NCBI GenBank assembly: GCA_014155875.1
Contig: JACEFZ010013534.1
Location: forward strand, 248,001-312,000
Direction: 5' to 3'
DNA: 64,000 bases
Source: Cepaea nemoralis
Lineage: Eukaryota; Mollusca; Gastropoda; Stylommatophora; Helicidae
The notes beneath the pieces are model-generated. The model was not told the origin of the DNA, made no database searches, and worked only from the letters and a program-made list of their open reading frames with translations. Positions within the stretch are counted from its first letter, which is position 1. Every line of letters begins with the position of its first letter. The position numbers were made by a program, and so were the translations under genes. Shown here one piece after another: positions 47,206 to 59,388 of the stretch.

Positions 47206-47789
47206 TTATGAAAGCAACAAACATCTACTTTTGTCATCATGTTGCTATTAATCCTTACAATCCTAATGGTGCTTCTCTTCCACATTTATTTTATTGATTG
47301 ACAGCTCGGTGCCTGTTCCAGTATTAATGCATAAAGTGCATTCTGGATCATCAAGTCACAGTGGAATAAACAACATGATGGTGAGAAAATTTACATCATC
47401 TTTCTCAAGTGTCTTCATCTTCTAATAGAAGAAAAGCCACAACCAACTCATACCAAGACTTGACAATTGGTTCGATTTTGTAGCTTAAGTTTTCTACGTG
47501 GTGAGGCAGCTAGTCTCACGCAGACTGTTCTTTGTTGCCTCTTACGTTATGCATGATATGTAATAGTACCAACTTTTCTATGCTTGGCTTATGGCCAGCT
47601 AACACGCAGGAGTTTCCTCAGGTGTACTCATACACAAATACTGATGTTAAACTGACAGCGCGTCTGTAACCGAAAACATGCCAAGACTGTTTATATTTCT
47701 TTATTTGTGTGTGGTTTATATTGTGCTAAAGACAGCATTTCACAAGATGTAGAATATTCTCTGCAATTTATCACTAACAATCGAGGTAA

Positions 47790-48190
47790 AGAAAAGAGTA
47801 TCGAGGTAAAGAAAAGAGTTCGTAAGAGTTATATTGAGCTAATCCTGTGGTAGGGAAGCGAATCACGGAGAATTAGCAGACAAGAGACGAATTGTTTTTA
47901 AGCTGCAAGGATGTGGTTTGATAAAACAAAAATGATGAGAACACCGTGGACAGATAGAACTAGCTGCTCAAATAAGAAGTAGCCAGTCCACATTCTTTTG
48001 GCATGCGACGAGAAGTGGGTAGCTGGAGTCTGTCGTCACAACGGGAAAGCTGGCATGGAAGAGAGGCAGGGCGAGAGCAAGAGTTGAGATGCTGGACAGT
48101 TTGCCATCAGGACATGAAGTAACGTCGGTATCAGAGATGATTGGAAGCACGAGGGATAGAACGCCGTGGTCAGACATGATCATCAACGCC
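47790..48190 (+). pseudogene. LINE RT relic shared with block A
   Basis: Counterpart of 11110-11577, with an extra tandem ATCGAGGTAAAGAAAAGAGT pair near 47791-47819. Confidence 0.6.
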
Positions 48191-48268
48191 AAATGGCATG
48201 GGCTATATGTAGAAGGAAATGGCATGGGCTATATGTAGAAGGAAATGGCATGGGCTATATGTAGAAGG
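48191..48268. repeat. Three 26-bp tandem units
   Basis: AAATGGCATGGGCTATATGT plus AGAAGG, three perfect copies and a partial. Block A has a single copy near 15590, so it expanded in block B. Confidence 0.95.
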
Positions 48269-48690
48269 AAATGGCGTGCTCAATTGTGTCCGTATAATGG
48301 CCACCACAAGCCGAAAGCTCCAATGTTGGCTTGCTCTCCTTAGGATTCATAACAAGCGAAATGCAGTAATCTGCCTACTTGGACTTTCGTGGCAACTTCA
48401 ATTCCAAATGTTGTATTCTGGGACACGGAGGCTGTGGGGTGTCCTGAAAATGGGTCTCCAGCTCGTCAGGTGGAGTGAGATCTTTATAATGAAGTTCTCT
48501 TTGCAGCCAGAACATGCTTTGTACGCCTGTAGTGGATAGTGCTCACAGAAAAAAGAAGAGAAACTGGACTCATTATTAATGAATTAGGCCCTGAACTGTC
48601 ACCAAACTAGGAGATAGAGAATTACATATTACTTATGTGTCAATAATGTATGCGTAAGCGTTTGCAAGCAAGAAGAATGAGTAGCTGAGG

Positions 48691-48821
<131 letters not shown>

Positions 48822-48829
48822 CTAACGGT

Positions 48830-49165
48830 TGCTCTGACCAATGGAAAAGGATGACAGCAGATGGGAGTCGTCTATACATACTGCTACTCTAGAGTTATCC
48901 AAGCTGACGGATAAACACATGGAATAGAATTCAACATAGAAACAGAAACAGTACGAGCCTAACAGAAATAAAGCATAGATAAGAAAGCATTTTAAATATC
49001 ATAACAGAAAAAAAAGGAAACAATTTATATTCAAATATACGGAAAGAACTAAATGCCTGACTATGAGTATATGTGTGATGAATGGCATGAATTTACAAGT
49101 GACGCAATGAACAACGCAACAACCAAACACAAGTACCGCTGCAGGAATATGCTGTAGGCATGTTA
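48830..49165. other. No gene seen
   Basis: AT-rich sequence without recognised features. Confidence 0.5.
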
Positions 49166-49169
49166 AGAG

Positions 49170-49330
49170 TTGGGGCCATCACATGGTTTAGGTCTGAGTG
49201 CACGGAGGAAGAGGTGACCAGTCTTCCACTCCTATAGCTAGAGATGAGTGCTGGAATTGAACCCTGGCCCGGCCACGCTCATGCATTTGTCAAGCGTAAC
49301 CCTTTAACCGTTACACCAGCGTGCCCGCTA
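49170..49330 (-). mobile_element. SINE family E, tRNA-derived
   Basis: The minus strand reads CGCTGGTGTAACGGTTAAAG (box A) and CAGGGTTCAATTCCAGC (box B), then a unique body. Ends approximate. Confidence 0.7.
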
Positions 49331-49665
49331 TAAATATTAAGATGAAATAAAATGGATCTGATGTGGGGAATTTTAATGCAAATCAAGGATACAACAGGGT
49401 AAGAGTAGAAAACTAGGTTGGCACATCTGCAGATCCAAAATATTAGAAAATGAAGATGGCTGAATACTGTTGCGGCTTGGCAACCAGCATTATCTATTCA
49501 TTACAAACGCGTTTTTAAAATATCGAGATTCAATCCTTTTATCAAGGTACACATGGAGCACTTTGCATTTAAGAAGCCAAATTGATTTCACATTAAAGTA
49601 AAAACAGATAACTGATTCCAGGGCAAGGCCAAACGCGACACTAGATGCGAGCCACAAAAGCTGTT

Positions 49666-49908
49666 TTTTTTTTTGCATATTCGTTGTACAGGACATCGTT
49701 GTCAACACCAGCATTTTACTACTGTTGTTGATGTCTTGGCAAGTTTACGTTCTGTAGTTTGTCATTGCTTTCTGAACGACCGGCTCCCATACCAATTCGT
49801 TAAAACCCAGCGCAACGCGGTCTGTTACCAAATCGCGCGCAGCTGTGTTTCGAACGCGTGTAAACGTGATTACGAAGCGCGTCCATAATACCTTAGCCAC
49901 GGAGCCGA
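49666..49908 (-). mobile_element. SINE family A copy with TSD
   Basis: Minus-strand head TCGGCTCCGTGGCTAAGG, family body and a T-rich (A-tail) end. Flanks CACAAAAGCTGTT / ACACAAAGCTGTT form a slightly diverged duplication. Confidence 0.85.
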
Positions 49909-49909
49909 C

Positions 49910-50560
49910 ACAAAGCTGTTAGTAAAAAGTAAACTTAGATCTGACAAAACTACTTCAAGGAAAACATAAAAACCACTCAAACTAAAAGATGCGTCATCAA
50001 ACCTAGGTAAATTCACATTTAAAAACGCCTTGAAGCAGTAGTCACTGAATAATTTACAAAGCTGCAGAAAAATTAATATCAGCCGAAAGATGAATGACAT
50101 ATTTGCAAAGAAAGAATTACTACGACATCTTGTGAAAAGACAAACAGAAAAACATAACATTGCTGTGGTCGAAGAAATGAAAATATCTGTTTAAGAAAAG
50201 TAATATAAATAATAAAATATGACATTTTGACTTAATTATAAAAAAAACACTGAGTATCAATTCAAAAAAAAAAAAAAGCTTATTCTAAAGATGGAATAAG
50301 GATACATCAAGCATCTACTTAACGTTCCACGTACTGATAAACAAGTCCCGCAGTCTGACAATATAAATATAAGCTGAGATAGAATAGAAAATAAGATTTC
50401 TAAGTAAGAACAGTAGCACGATACATTCCCGTGAACGTGTCTTCTGCATAAGAGAGAGTGAATGACTGAGCGAGTAAGTGAATGAGCCAGTGAGTGAGTA
50501 ATTGAGTGAGTAAGTGAATGAGCCAGTGATGAGTGGGTCAGTGAGTCAGTCAGTTAGTAT
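49910..50560. other. No gene seen; GTGA-type short repeats near 50460-50560
   Basis: (GAGT/GTGA)n degenerate repeats lead into the GA tract. Otherwise AT-rich and unassigned. Confidence 0.5.
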
Positions 50561-50581
50561 GTCAGTGAGAGAGATGGAGAA

Positions 50582-50584
<3 letters not shown>

Positions 50585-50666
<82 letters not shown>

Positions 50667-50668
50667 TG

Positions 50669-50700
<32 letters not shown>

Positions 50701-50746
50701 GAGAGAAAGGAAGAAAGAGAGAGAGAAAGAGAGAAAGAGAGAAAGG

Positions 50747-50778
<32 letters not shown>

Positions 50779-50875
50779 GAGAAAGGAAGAAAGAGAGAGA
50801 GAAAGAGAGAAAGTGAGAGAGAGAAAGAGAGAGAGGGAGAGAGAGAGAGAGAAGAGAGAGAAAGAGAGAGAGAAA
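50585..50875. repeat. (GA)n with GAAA/GGAA variants
   Basis: About 290 bp of GA-rich microsatellite. Overlapping frames on both strands are artefacts. Confidence 0.97.
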
Positions 50876-51289
50876 TCTAAGGGACAAATGAACAATATGT
50901 TACAACATTAAAAAAGAAAACGACACAACCCTGAAATGGAACGTCATTGTACTGATACACAAATAACATTTAGAAGAAAACAAAGCTACTCCGATGCCAT
51001 CTGTTTATTGCGTCAGATGGCAGAGGCAACTCTAAAATGCACCAAGAGTATAATATGTAGCTTATGTAGACCACGAGAAGAGTGCATGTTAGCGAAGTTG
51101 GTAGTGAACTGCGCTGATAATGTCGTGAACACTGTAGGGTGCGCCCGGAATCCCTTCATAGCTTCGTCGCCTGTGAAAGTGGAAAAGATTGGCCACTTAT
51201 TCCTCGATGCGTTCAGGCCTTCAAAATGTCACATCACAGACCCACAGAAGGTCGGCTTAGCTGAGAGGTTTAACCCGCTTAAATTTCAA

Positions 51290-51396
51290 TTCTGGTGGCT
51301 CAGTTGTTGACCGTTCCACATGTCGATCAGTTCGACTTATATGTTCAAGTCCCGTTCATAAAGCAACGGCAAATTACCGAAAGTTCAATTGCCAAG
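51290..51396 (+). mobile_element. tRNA-derived SINE head cut by element P
   Basis: TGGTGGCTCAGTTGTTGACC (box A) and ATGTTCAAGTCCCG (box B), then GCAACGGCAAATTACCGAAA. It stops where LTR P1 begins. Confidence 0.6.
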
Positions 51397-52290
51397 TGTC
51401 ACAAAGTGAATGTTGACTAAGTGACAGATAGAGTGGCTATGGTTATGTCTAGGGTATGTCCTTGTAACAATGTGATGTTGAACAACAGATTAATCAAGAT
51501 GCATCACCACCAAAACACCAGTCAGTGAACAAGCGTTAATTTGCGCACATAATATTCCTTTAATTCTGAATTAACACAGACACATGTAACATATAAATCC
51601 AGGAACAATAATTCTCTAAGAATCTATCTCCATCCCAATGGAACACGTCGAATAACATTGCCTCTCAAGGCTACAACAATCTCGTCCCACACGACAGGTA
51701 TACTAGCCTCTCTCTAGGCCCGACTCAAAGTAACCCACTATGGGTCTCGAATTCCACTCACTATCCCTGGAACCCACAGTGCGGAGTTATCTTCCAAACT
51801 CCGTCACAATTCTTCACTTTATCAGACCACGACCTTCTCCTGGTCTGGTCTACACTCAACTCCTCTCAGCTCGGGGTCCAAACATCAACTGCCCGTCAAT
51901 CTTTGTCCCTGTCTTTTTAAACAATTCTATGCCCCACATTGCCTCACACACACCACACAACCTCACTGCTCCAACTGTCTGCCTCACCAGCTAACCTCTT
52001 CTCAGCTCGCCCCTTCAATTACTGTCCTCTCATTTACGCCCTCTGGGGGACCCACCATCCGCCCCATTTTATCTCGTGAACTGTTTATCTTGTACGGCCA
52101 CTCACCTTAATGCCACTGAATACAGGCATGTGACACTACCCCACCCTCAAAAGAAAACATCGTTTTCAAATGTTGGGAGACTAAAACTTATTAAATATGT
52201 GACCCAGACACATTGCCTGGGTAGCCCTAAGTATGGCTGCACCTTACTCTCGCTACCACACTACATAATACATCAAATACTCATAGTACA
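51397..52290 (-). repeat. LTR P1 (3' LTR of element P)
   Basis: Begins TGTCACAAAG and probably ends ATAGTACA. Just inside is a purine-rich minus-strand tract (GTGTGGGGAATATGGGAG, 52291-52310) suitable as polypurine tract. The left boundary is exact from the comparison with 57080; the right one is inferred. Confidence 0.8.
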
Positions 52291-52440
52291 CTCCCATATT
52301 CCCCACACATAAATGCAAACATCTTTCTATCTTTGTATCAATGCATGAACTAATACATCACATAATAATAATAATACATCATAGAAAAGCATTATACTTA
52401 TGTACCCACAGGTCTATTAATATCTTTAAGAAGACACAAG

Positions 52441-54810
52441 CTATTTGTGTACCGACCATATATCAGGTGGTTCTTTTCTTGCATCAACCCACCTCTGATT
52501 CCTGTCGATGCTGTGTCTACCTTTCATGTACCCATGACTCATGGTACCTCTACAATTACAACATCTGTTTGCTATCCCTAGCCCTGGGTCAGTAATGTCG
52601 CGAACACTCTTTTGACCTGACTCAACTTTCCTATCTGTATATTGCACCGTTACACTTGAGTCTCTGTTTAGTCTGAACTCTTTATTCAATCTTGGCCCAT
52701 ATATCTGGCACCTTTCTTTCTGCTGCATACGCCTTATGCCTATGTGCCCTGCACATGCACTATCCTGAGCTGTTCTAGTATATCGGTGTCTGTGTGCTAA
52801 AGGTACTGCTACTTGCCCACGTGCAGTTCCACTATCTGAAAAGCGGCGAGTAAGAACATTGTCCTTCCTCTCGAAGCACCATCTACCTTTCTTTGACTGC
52901 CTATGTTCTACTCTCCTACACCCTTGGGAACATTTGTTCAGAGTAGTATCTTGTCTCTGGGAGCCACTAGCACTATATTTGGGATCCATTCTCATCTGCT
53001 CAGCTGTACTATCCTTGTCCTGAGTTCCTGTGTCTACTTCAAGTGCCTCTTCTACCTCAGCTATACTCTCTAATTTAGGTTCTCTTGTGGTAACTACCTC
53101 ATTACTGCTTACACTATATTTTTGGTCCCAATAAACTACTTCCTCTTCTGTACACTCTTTAACTCCTATAACATTTCCTATGATGAGATCTGCCACTGGT
53201 GAGTCTAAAACACATGCTGTCACTCTTCCTGTTATGTATGGTGTTTTTACTGTTATCACGGCTATTGGGTAGAATTCTACTGTCCCATTAAATGTTATGG
53301 ATCTAATCTTTTCTCCTGTATAATCCGAGGGATGCACTAAACCCTTTCTCACCCCGATGGACGTACATCCGGAATCCCTAATTGTTAACGCTGGCCTATC
53401 ATTAACAAACCCATGATGCATCTTCAGACTTCCTCCTTCATGCACAGCTGATCCTGCTTTAACTGTGTGACCACATATTAAGACTGGCTGACTGTCTTTT
53501 TCAAAAAGAGGTTTGCACCCACTACAATCTTCATTATTCAGCGTCTCAATTACTTGTGCTGCATTTGAGTGCTCTGTTTCTCTCATCCTACATTGATGAC
53601 TGACATGCCCGTTCCTTCCACATTTGAAACAAGTGATCTCCCTTTTACTGTTGTTCGTTGGTCCATCTGATGGTTGTGCATCACAATCTGTCATTTTGTG
53701 TCTCCAGCTCCCACAATTCCAACATCCGGCATAACTTTGGACGTCTCTGGAAATTCCCTCTTCTATATGGGTACCGCCCTACTCTACCAACATTGTTTCC
53801 TCGGAAACCATTATCTTGAAGTTCTTGCTGCTCACCTTTATGTGCTGAATCCACACTTTTCGCCCTTGGTCTGATGACTGGATTCTGGTCCTGTTTAGTG
53901 TACGCTGCACAGACTATTTCCTCACTCATAAGTCTACCAATAGAACTGTTTGGATGTGCAGTCATGTAATTTTGCCCTAACTGTGACATTGTGTCTATGT
54001 CCTTTGGCTTACGTTCCTCGAAGAAAGCCACTAAATTAGTATTGCACGATGATAACACCTTGTCTCTCAGCATTAAATCCACTAATTTATTAAAATCTTT
54101 TCCTACCTCTGCCAGCTCCATCCACTTATTAAATGTGTTCTTTACAGTGTTAACAAAATCTGTGAAATCTTGATTTGTCTCTGGCCCTAACTGTCTAAAC
54201 TTTGTTCTATATCCATGTTCAGTTAGTTGGAACTTTGTCAGCAAACGTTGACGTAAGATAGTGTAGTTGTTCCTTTCTTCTACAGGTAAATTGAACATAG
54301 TATCTAGAGCCTTACCCGTTAAATACTCGCCCAATCTAATTGCGTACTCGCTTTCTGGGATGCCTAATACCTTCACTGATGCTTCGAATCTCGACAAATA
54401 GGAATCCAAGTTGTCTCGGTCCGTAAAAATGGCAGTTTTAATCTCTGTGACGACTGCGACGGTCTTCTGCTTTCCTCACTTTGACCTTTCGAAGATAGTT
54501 CTAGTTTTTTTAGTGCAATTTCAGCTTCCATTTTAATCTTCTCTTTCTCTATTTCCACCGCATTTGTTTGTTTTAACTTTTCAAGTTCTAGTTGTTCCAT
54601 TTGTAGTTTCACTTTTGTCTCTTTCTCTTCCTGTAAACGCTTTGCCTCGCGTTCATTATGCCTCTCCTCTCTTTCCGTCTGCTTTTGTTCTTTCGCTTCT
54701 GCATACTCCTGTAACTCTTTACCTTTCAGGCCTATTCTTTCACCTGCTTCAATATAATCCATTAAAGTAGGCATCTTGTACTTGTAGACACGTGGCTGTG
54801 AATCAGCCAA
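52441..54810 (-). pseudogene. Element P gag-protease-integrase remnant
   Basis: Three minus-strand frames in series. 54373-54810: coiled-coil gag start rich in Glu/Lys (MPTLMDYIEAGERIGLKGKE). 53681-54409: SCAN-like capsid (RLGEYLTGKALDTMFNLP, LRQRLLTKFQLTE). 52441-53694: two CCHC knuckles (CWNCGSWRHKMTDC, spanning the frameshift, and CFKCGRNGHVSHQC), an aspartic protease (RDSGCT, ADLIIGN), then directly an integrase zinc-binding-like segment (ACAGHIGIRRMQQ). RT and RNase H are absent. Frameshifts near 54400 and 53690. It cannot transpose on its own. Confidence 0.85.
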
Positions 54811-54970
54811 CTATAAATGTACAGACTCTGCTGTTATTCTTTGTGTCACTTCCCTAAGTACACCCGCACTCCCTGTGTACGTAAATCCGTAGTGCTACAA
54901 TATCACTCTGTACTCACCCAGTCACTCTATAAGCACTAGGTAGTGAGGGGGGAATATAACTATACTCCCT

Positions 54971-55053
<83 letters not shown>

Positions 55054-57079
55054 AATAACTGTAGAACAATTCCTGGAAATAGTTGTAAACATACATATAC
55101 ATACACAAATGGATGATGCCAACTATTAAACGCTAGACGCATAGGCCGGTGAAACGCAGACGGATGATTACATAGAAATAAAAACCACTGACATAAACAT
55201 GCCCATGAAAGACCATACCGTGCGCATAATATAAACTGACAAATACCATCTAGATAGAAGATGTATTAACATAAGGATTACAACAATACCATATATCCAA
55301 AGAACTCAAATATTATATGTAACAGTAAAGAGAAAACAGTAAAAAGAACAAATATAAAATGAATAATGTACATAGATCTGACGTAGACACTTGGACACCA
55401 TGTATAATGTCGAGACGACCCAATGCCACAGCACAAAACAAACTGACTCGTCAGCTGTCTCTCAACCAATACAATGTGCACCTAGAAACTTCACCTTTGC
55501 TCTGTCTCCCGCATTTCGAGAAATAAAGCAAAAATATCCTACTTATTACGACCACTGGACCACATACAAATATTTACGTAACGCACAACAACAACAACAA
55601 TACTTAGGACGATGAGAACAACAGAAGCAAACAAGGGTTGCCGACACCAATGCGATGGTAGAATCTTAAAAAAGTCCTTAATTTGTTTTCAATAGTCTCC
55701 GAAAATCGCCTGGAAATGTTTGTCGGTTACTGTTTTGAAAAGATTACGACGTTAGCTTCCCACAATGAATTAAAGTTCTGATGCGTTGTCACTTTTTGTT
55801 GACGTGGTGACACGATTTTCGACTGTCGTAAAAGTTGAAGATGATGATAATTATCCCAACGCCTTGTATCTTCACAGTCCGTAATGTTTTTGTAACCCTC
55901 CCTGTAGGGATGGCCTGTGATTGTATAATGTATGTGAACGCTCTTGTTTTGCCAGAAATATTGGGTTTTCGTTGCGTTTTGGGGAGCCGAAAATACCTTT
56001 AAAATCAATGAATGTTTATCTGCGTAGTCACTGTCGCTTTGAAGTGATGGTATGGTTTCACTGTTGCTGACCCGGTTAAACCAACGAATAGCAGAAAATG
56101 ATCACGCGCTTTAAATCCGCTTCGCAAGTCTTTTTTGGTGAAAACAATGCGCTCATATTTGCGAAGACGGCACCTGAATGACTGTTGTGGTTTGTTTGCC
56201 GATGATGACACACACACACAAAGACGTTAAACGTAAATCCTAGTTTCAGTAGAAACCCAACGTGTTATTCTCCGTGGAAATTTTTTCGTCAAATTCCCTG
56301 GTTCTCGGCCTTGACTCACAAGGTCATCTCTGTTAGTACCTCAGTGTACTACAATCTTCACTGACTGCGAACAAAGTAATGTCCGGAACTTTTCCGTTAT
56401 CCACACATACTTCGCTGTCCTCGTAAACAGCACTGACCCTCTTGTCAACCCAATTTGTCCGTGGCGACTCACAATTTCCACCGTCGTTTTACCTGTGGTG
56501 AATTCTTAACCTATCGCCCTGCAACCACCCTGTGCTTTGTCCTCAACACACACACAAGATATCTCACCACGCCCAGGACTTCCCAACGAAATTGCTCACT
56601 GTCATAAATCCTGTCTTCGTCACACCCACACGCACCTGTCAGAATATCATCTTGCCAGTATCATGGCGCCGACTTTTTGTACTGTTCACTTGACCTATAA
56701 ACACACGCGCCTGTTTGCGTTAATTTTCTGACGTCCCTGATAGCCGAAGAAATACTGCCTGGTATCCAATTTACCTGTCCTGACCTTCTCGTGACCTATG
56801 TGCTACCCAGTTCCCGCACGGAAAAAACCCAGTGTTTATACCGTGGACACGCTCCGCTGTCCACCCTTTCTCTCTCTCTGAGTGAGAAGTGTTATTTTTA
56901 TCTGGTTTCTCGTGGACTCTGTATTAATTCTCCGACACTTTTGAAATGCGCTGTCTACTGAAAATGGTGTTTATTCTTGACAGGAGAGCTCTCATTATTG
57001 TTGTTGTAATTGGGCATCCGACTAATGTCTCTGATGTTAGTGTTCTCTCTAATCGACGAAGCCTCCCAGAAATCTACTC
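54811..57079. other. Leader region of element P with (TA)n
   Basis: About 2.3 kb between gag and the right LTR. It contains a TA microsatellite (54975-55051) and an AACAAC tract (about 55589-55600). Minus-strand frames at 55727-56008 and 56005-56217 have no recognised domain. Some stretches (ACTTGACCTATAAACACACG near 56690) resemble the LTR of Q (59185-59210), suggesting a diverged LTR or leader. Confidence 0.55.
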
Positions 57080-57881
57080 TGTCACAAAGTGAATGTTGAC
57101 TAAGTGACAGATAGAGTGGCTATGGTTATGTCTAGGGTATGTCCTTGTAACAATGTGATGTTGAACAACAGATTAATCAAGATGCATCACCACCAAACAC
57201 CAGTCAGTGAACAAGCGTTAATTTGCGCACATAATATTCCTTTAATTCTGAATTAACACAGACACATGTAACATAAATCCAGGAACAATAATTCTCTAAG
57301 AATCTATCTCCATCCCAATGGAACACGTCGAATAACATTGCCTCTCAAGGCTACAACAATCTCGTCCCACACGACAGGTATACTAGCCTCTCTCTAGGCC
57401 CGACTCAAAGTAACCCACTATGGGTCTCGAATTCCACTCACTATCCCTGGAACCCACAGTGCGGAGTTATCTTCCAAACTCCGTCACAATTCTTCACTTT
57501 ATCAGACCACGACCTTCTCCTGGTCTGGTCTACACTCAACTCGCCGTCAATCTTTGTCCCTGTCTTTTTAAACAATTCTATGCCCCACATTGCCTCACAC
57601 ACAACACACAACCTCACTGCTCCAACTGTCTGCCTCACCAGCTGACTTCTTATCAGCTCCCCCTTCAATTACTGTCTTCTCATTTACGCCCTCTGGGGGA
57701 CTTACTATCCGCCCTATTTTATCTCGTGAACTGTTTATCTTGTACGGCCACTCACCTTAATGTCAATGACCACAGGAATGTGACACTACCCCACCCTCAA
57801 AAGAAAACATCGTTTTCAAATGTTGGGAGACTAAAACTTATTAAATATGTGACCCAGACACATTGCCTGGGTAGCCCTAAG
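57080..57881 (-). repeat. LTR P2 (5' LTR of element P), interrupted
   Basis: Matches 51397-52229 from TGTCACAAAG to GTAGCCCTAAG, where element Q starts. The remaining about 60 bp should lie beyond Q, outside the window. Confidence 0.85.
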
Positions 57882-59315
57882 TGTGCTGTTATTTCCTCGA
57901 GAGGAGATTGGAATCAACATGCACATCTTTAACCTGATTATCTGTTGGGATTAGTTACTGACTTTTTGTCTACACTCCTCTCTTCCGTCTTATCATCCAT
58001 ACATCCCTTTCTTTCACTCTCTCTCTAGTTTTCCCTCAACACATACTCCGACAACAGTTCTTTTTAACATTAAATAAAAGATTTATTTATAAAACTATGT
58101 CTTGTGTATGGATGGGTATTGTCTGTGTAGTTGCTAGTGTTCTTCTGGTGTGGCTGCTAGATAAGATGTAGATAGATAGTCTTTCGTGTCTTTCTCTCGT
58201 CTCTTCTCTCGGCTAAAGTACAGGACGATATATAGACACCACAGAACGATCTCACCCTGACGGCTCCGTCTGCTTGCGTCTGTAGATAAATCCGTTCTTT
58301 GTAATGAAAATGTTCACCACTGTATCAATGTACTTAACCCGCTCACTATTTGCTGTCCGCTTAAAATGAACGTTCGTTGTTTTCGTATAGCGTTCTTTAA
58401 TCCATTCTGGAACAACACATCGAGATTCTAAAATGTTCTATTAGTGTTCTGTAAAAGTTCTACACTCGATATTTTGTAATTGATATATGCCCTTGGTACG
58501 CACTTTGCTACTCTATGAGATTGAGTCATTTGAGCTTTTCCATTAGCTCATCTGATCTTTATTATTCTTTCTCTGTCGTCCTTAATTCTTCCGGTGAGAC
58601 TTCTATTCTTTCTTTTCTCCTGCACAAGTGTCGTGCTTTATTACTTTAAAGGGCTTTCTTGTGGGTTATCAACACTGAGTGATCTGGACCACAGCCATCT
58701 GTATTCTCTTATTTGATACGTCTCGCACTGGTATGGAAACCTTATTTAGGCATCTATGTTCCTTTATAGAATTAATGTAAATCCACGAATCGAAATTTAT
58801 CCGCATCCAAGCACTTTATCCCATTATAAGGGAGGATATTTCTTTTCATTACAGGACACATAATTCTATCTTCTCGTCCAGTTGGGAATACACACACTAA
58901 ACTGACAAAGAAAGTGGCTACTCTTTATAGGTCAGTCTATGTCGCATAATCCTTGACATTGCTGGACAAAGCAAATTCAGACTTCATTATCCCTTGTCAG
59001 TGGAAAATTTCTGATCTCGAACTTTTCCGTTGTTTAATACAACCAAACCGCATTCTGCTGTCCAGTCTTAGTCGCAAACCTACCTCCAGAACGCAATAGG
59101 CTGGTCCATGATACTGTCTGTCTTTGTAGCAAACCAATTTTTTCACTCTACAGGTCACCTGTGTTGTAGTCGACTCTCCCGCCTTGACCTACATACACAT
59201 GCGCTGGTCAATCCGTTGTTTATATCCTTCTGTTTCATTAACCCTTCTGCTCCCTGGGTGTTCGCTGTATACAGTTGTCGATCTGGGAATCACTAACATT
59301 CAGCATTTCACGACA
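57882..59315 (-). repeat. LTR Q1 (3' LTR)
   Basis: 1,434 bp. On the + strand it begins TGTGCTGTTATTTCC and ends TTTCACGACA; TG..CA ends. AATAAA-type signals are on the minus strand near 58075-58095. The visible 960 bp of Q2 differ from it by a single base that I found (near 58005/63160). Confidence 0.9.
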
Positions 59316-59332
59316 TAGGCCCCCTCTTAAGA
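59316..59332 (-). promoter_or_regulatory. Polypurine tract of element Q
   Basis: The minus strand reads CTTAAGAGGGGGCCTA directly before the LTR start TGTCGTG. Primer site for plus-strand synthesis by position and composition. Confidence 0.75.
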
Positions 59333-59388
59333 GATTAGACCGCGTCGAATCTTTCTCACTGTAGGTTTGATTCCCATGATCCACAACC

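Larger units (their letters stand above)
39610..48480 (+). repeat. Segmental duplication block B
   Basis: Collinear partner of block A. It is about 8.9 kb against about 15.4 kb because it lacks block A's large insertions. It has its own insertions: SINEs at 40841 and 45729, LINEs at 41469 and 46453. It carries gene 2 complete from TATA box to polyA signal. Confidence 0.85.
51397..57881 (-). mobile_element. Defective LTR retrotransposon P (Ty3/gypsy-type)
   Basis: Left LTR (51397-about 52290), broken gag-protease-integrase on the minus strand, long leader, right LTR (57080-57881 visible). The two LTRs match closely over about 800 bp (a few per cent differences and a 25-bp deletion in the right one). 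The right LTR is interrupted by element Q. Confidence 0.85.

Noticed and set aside
50936..51310. 124-codon + strand frame between the GA tract and element P
   Set aside because: No domain, no splice or promoter signals and no second copy for comparison; its end overlaps a SINE.
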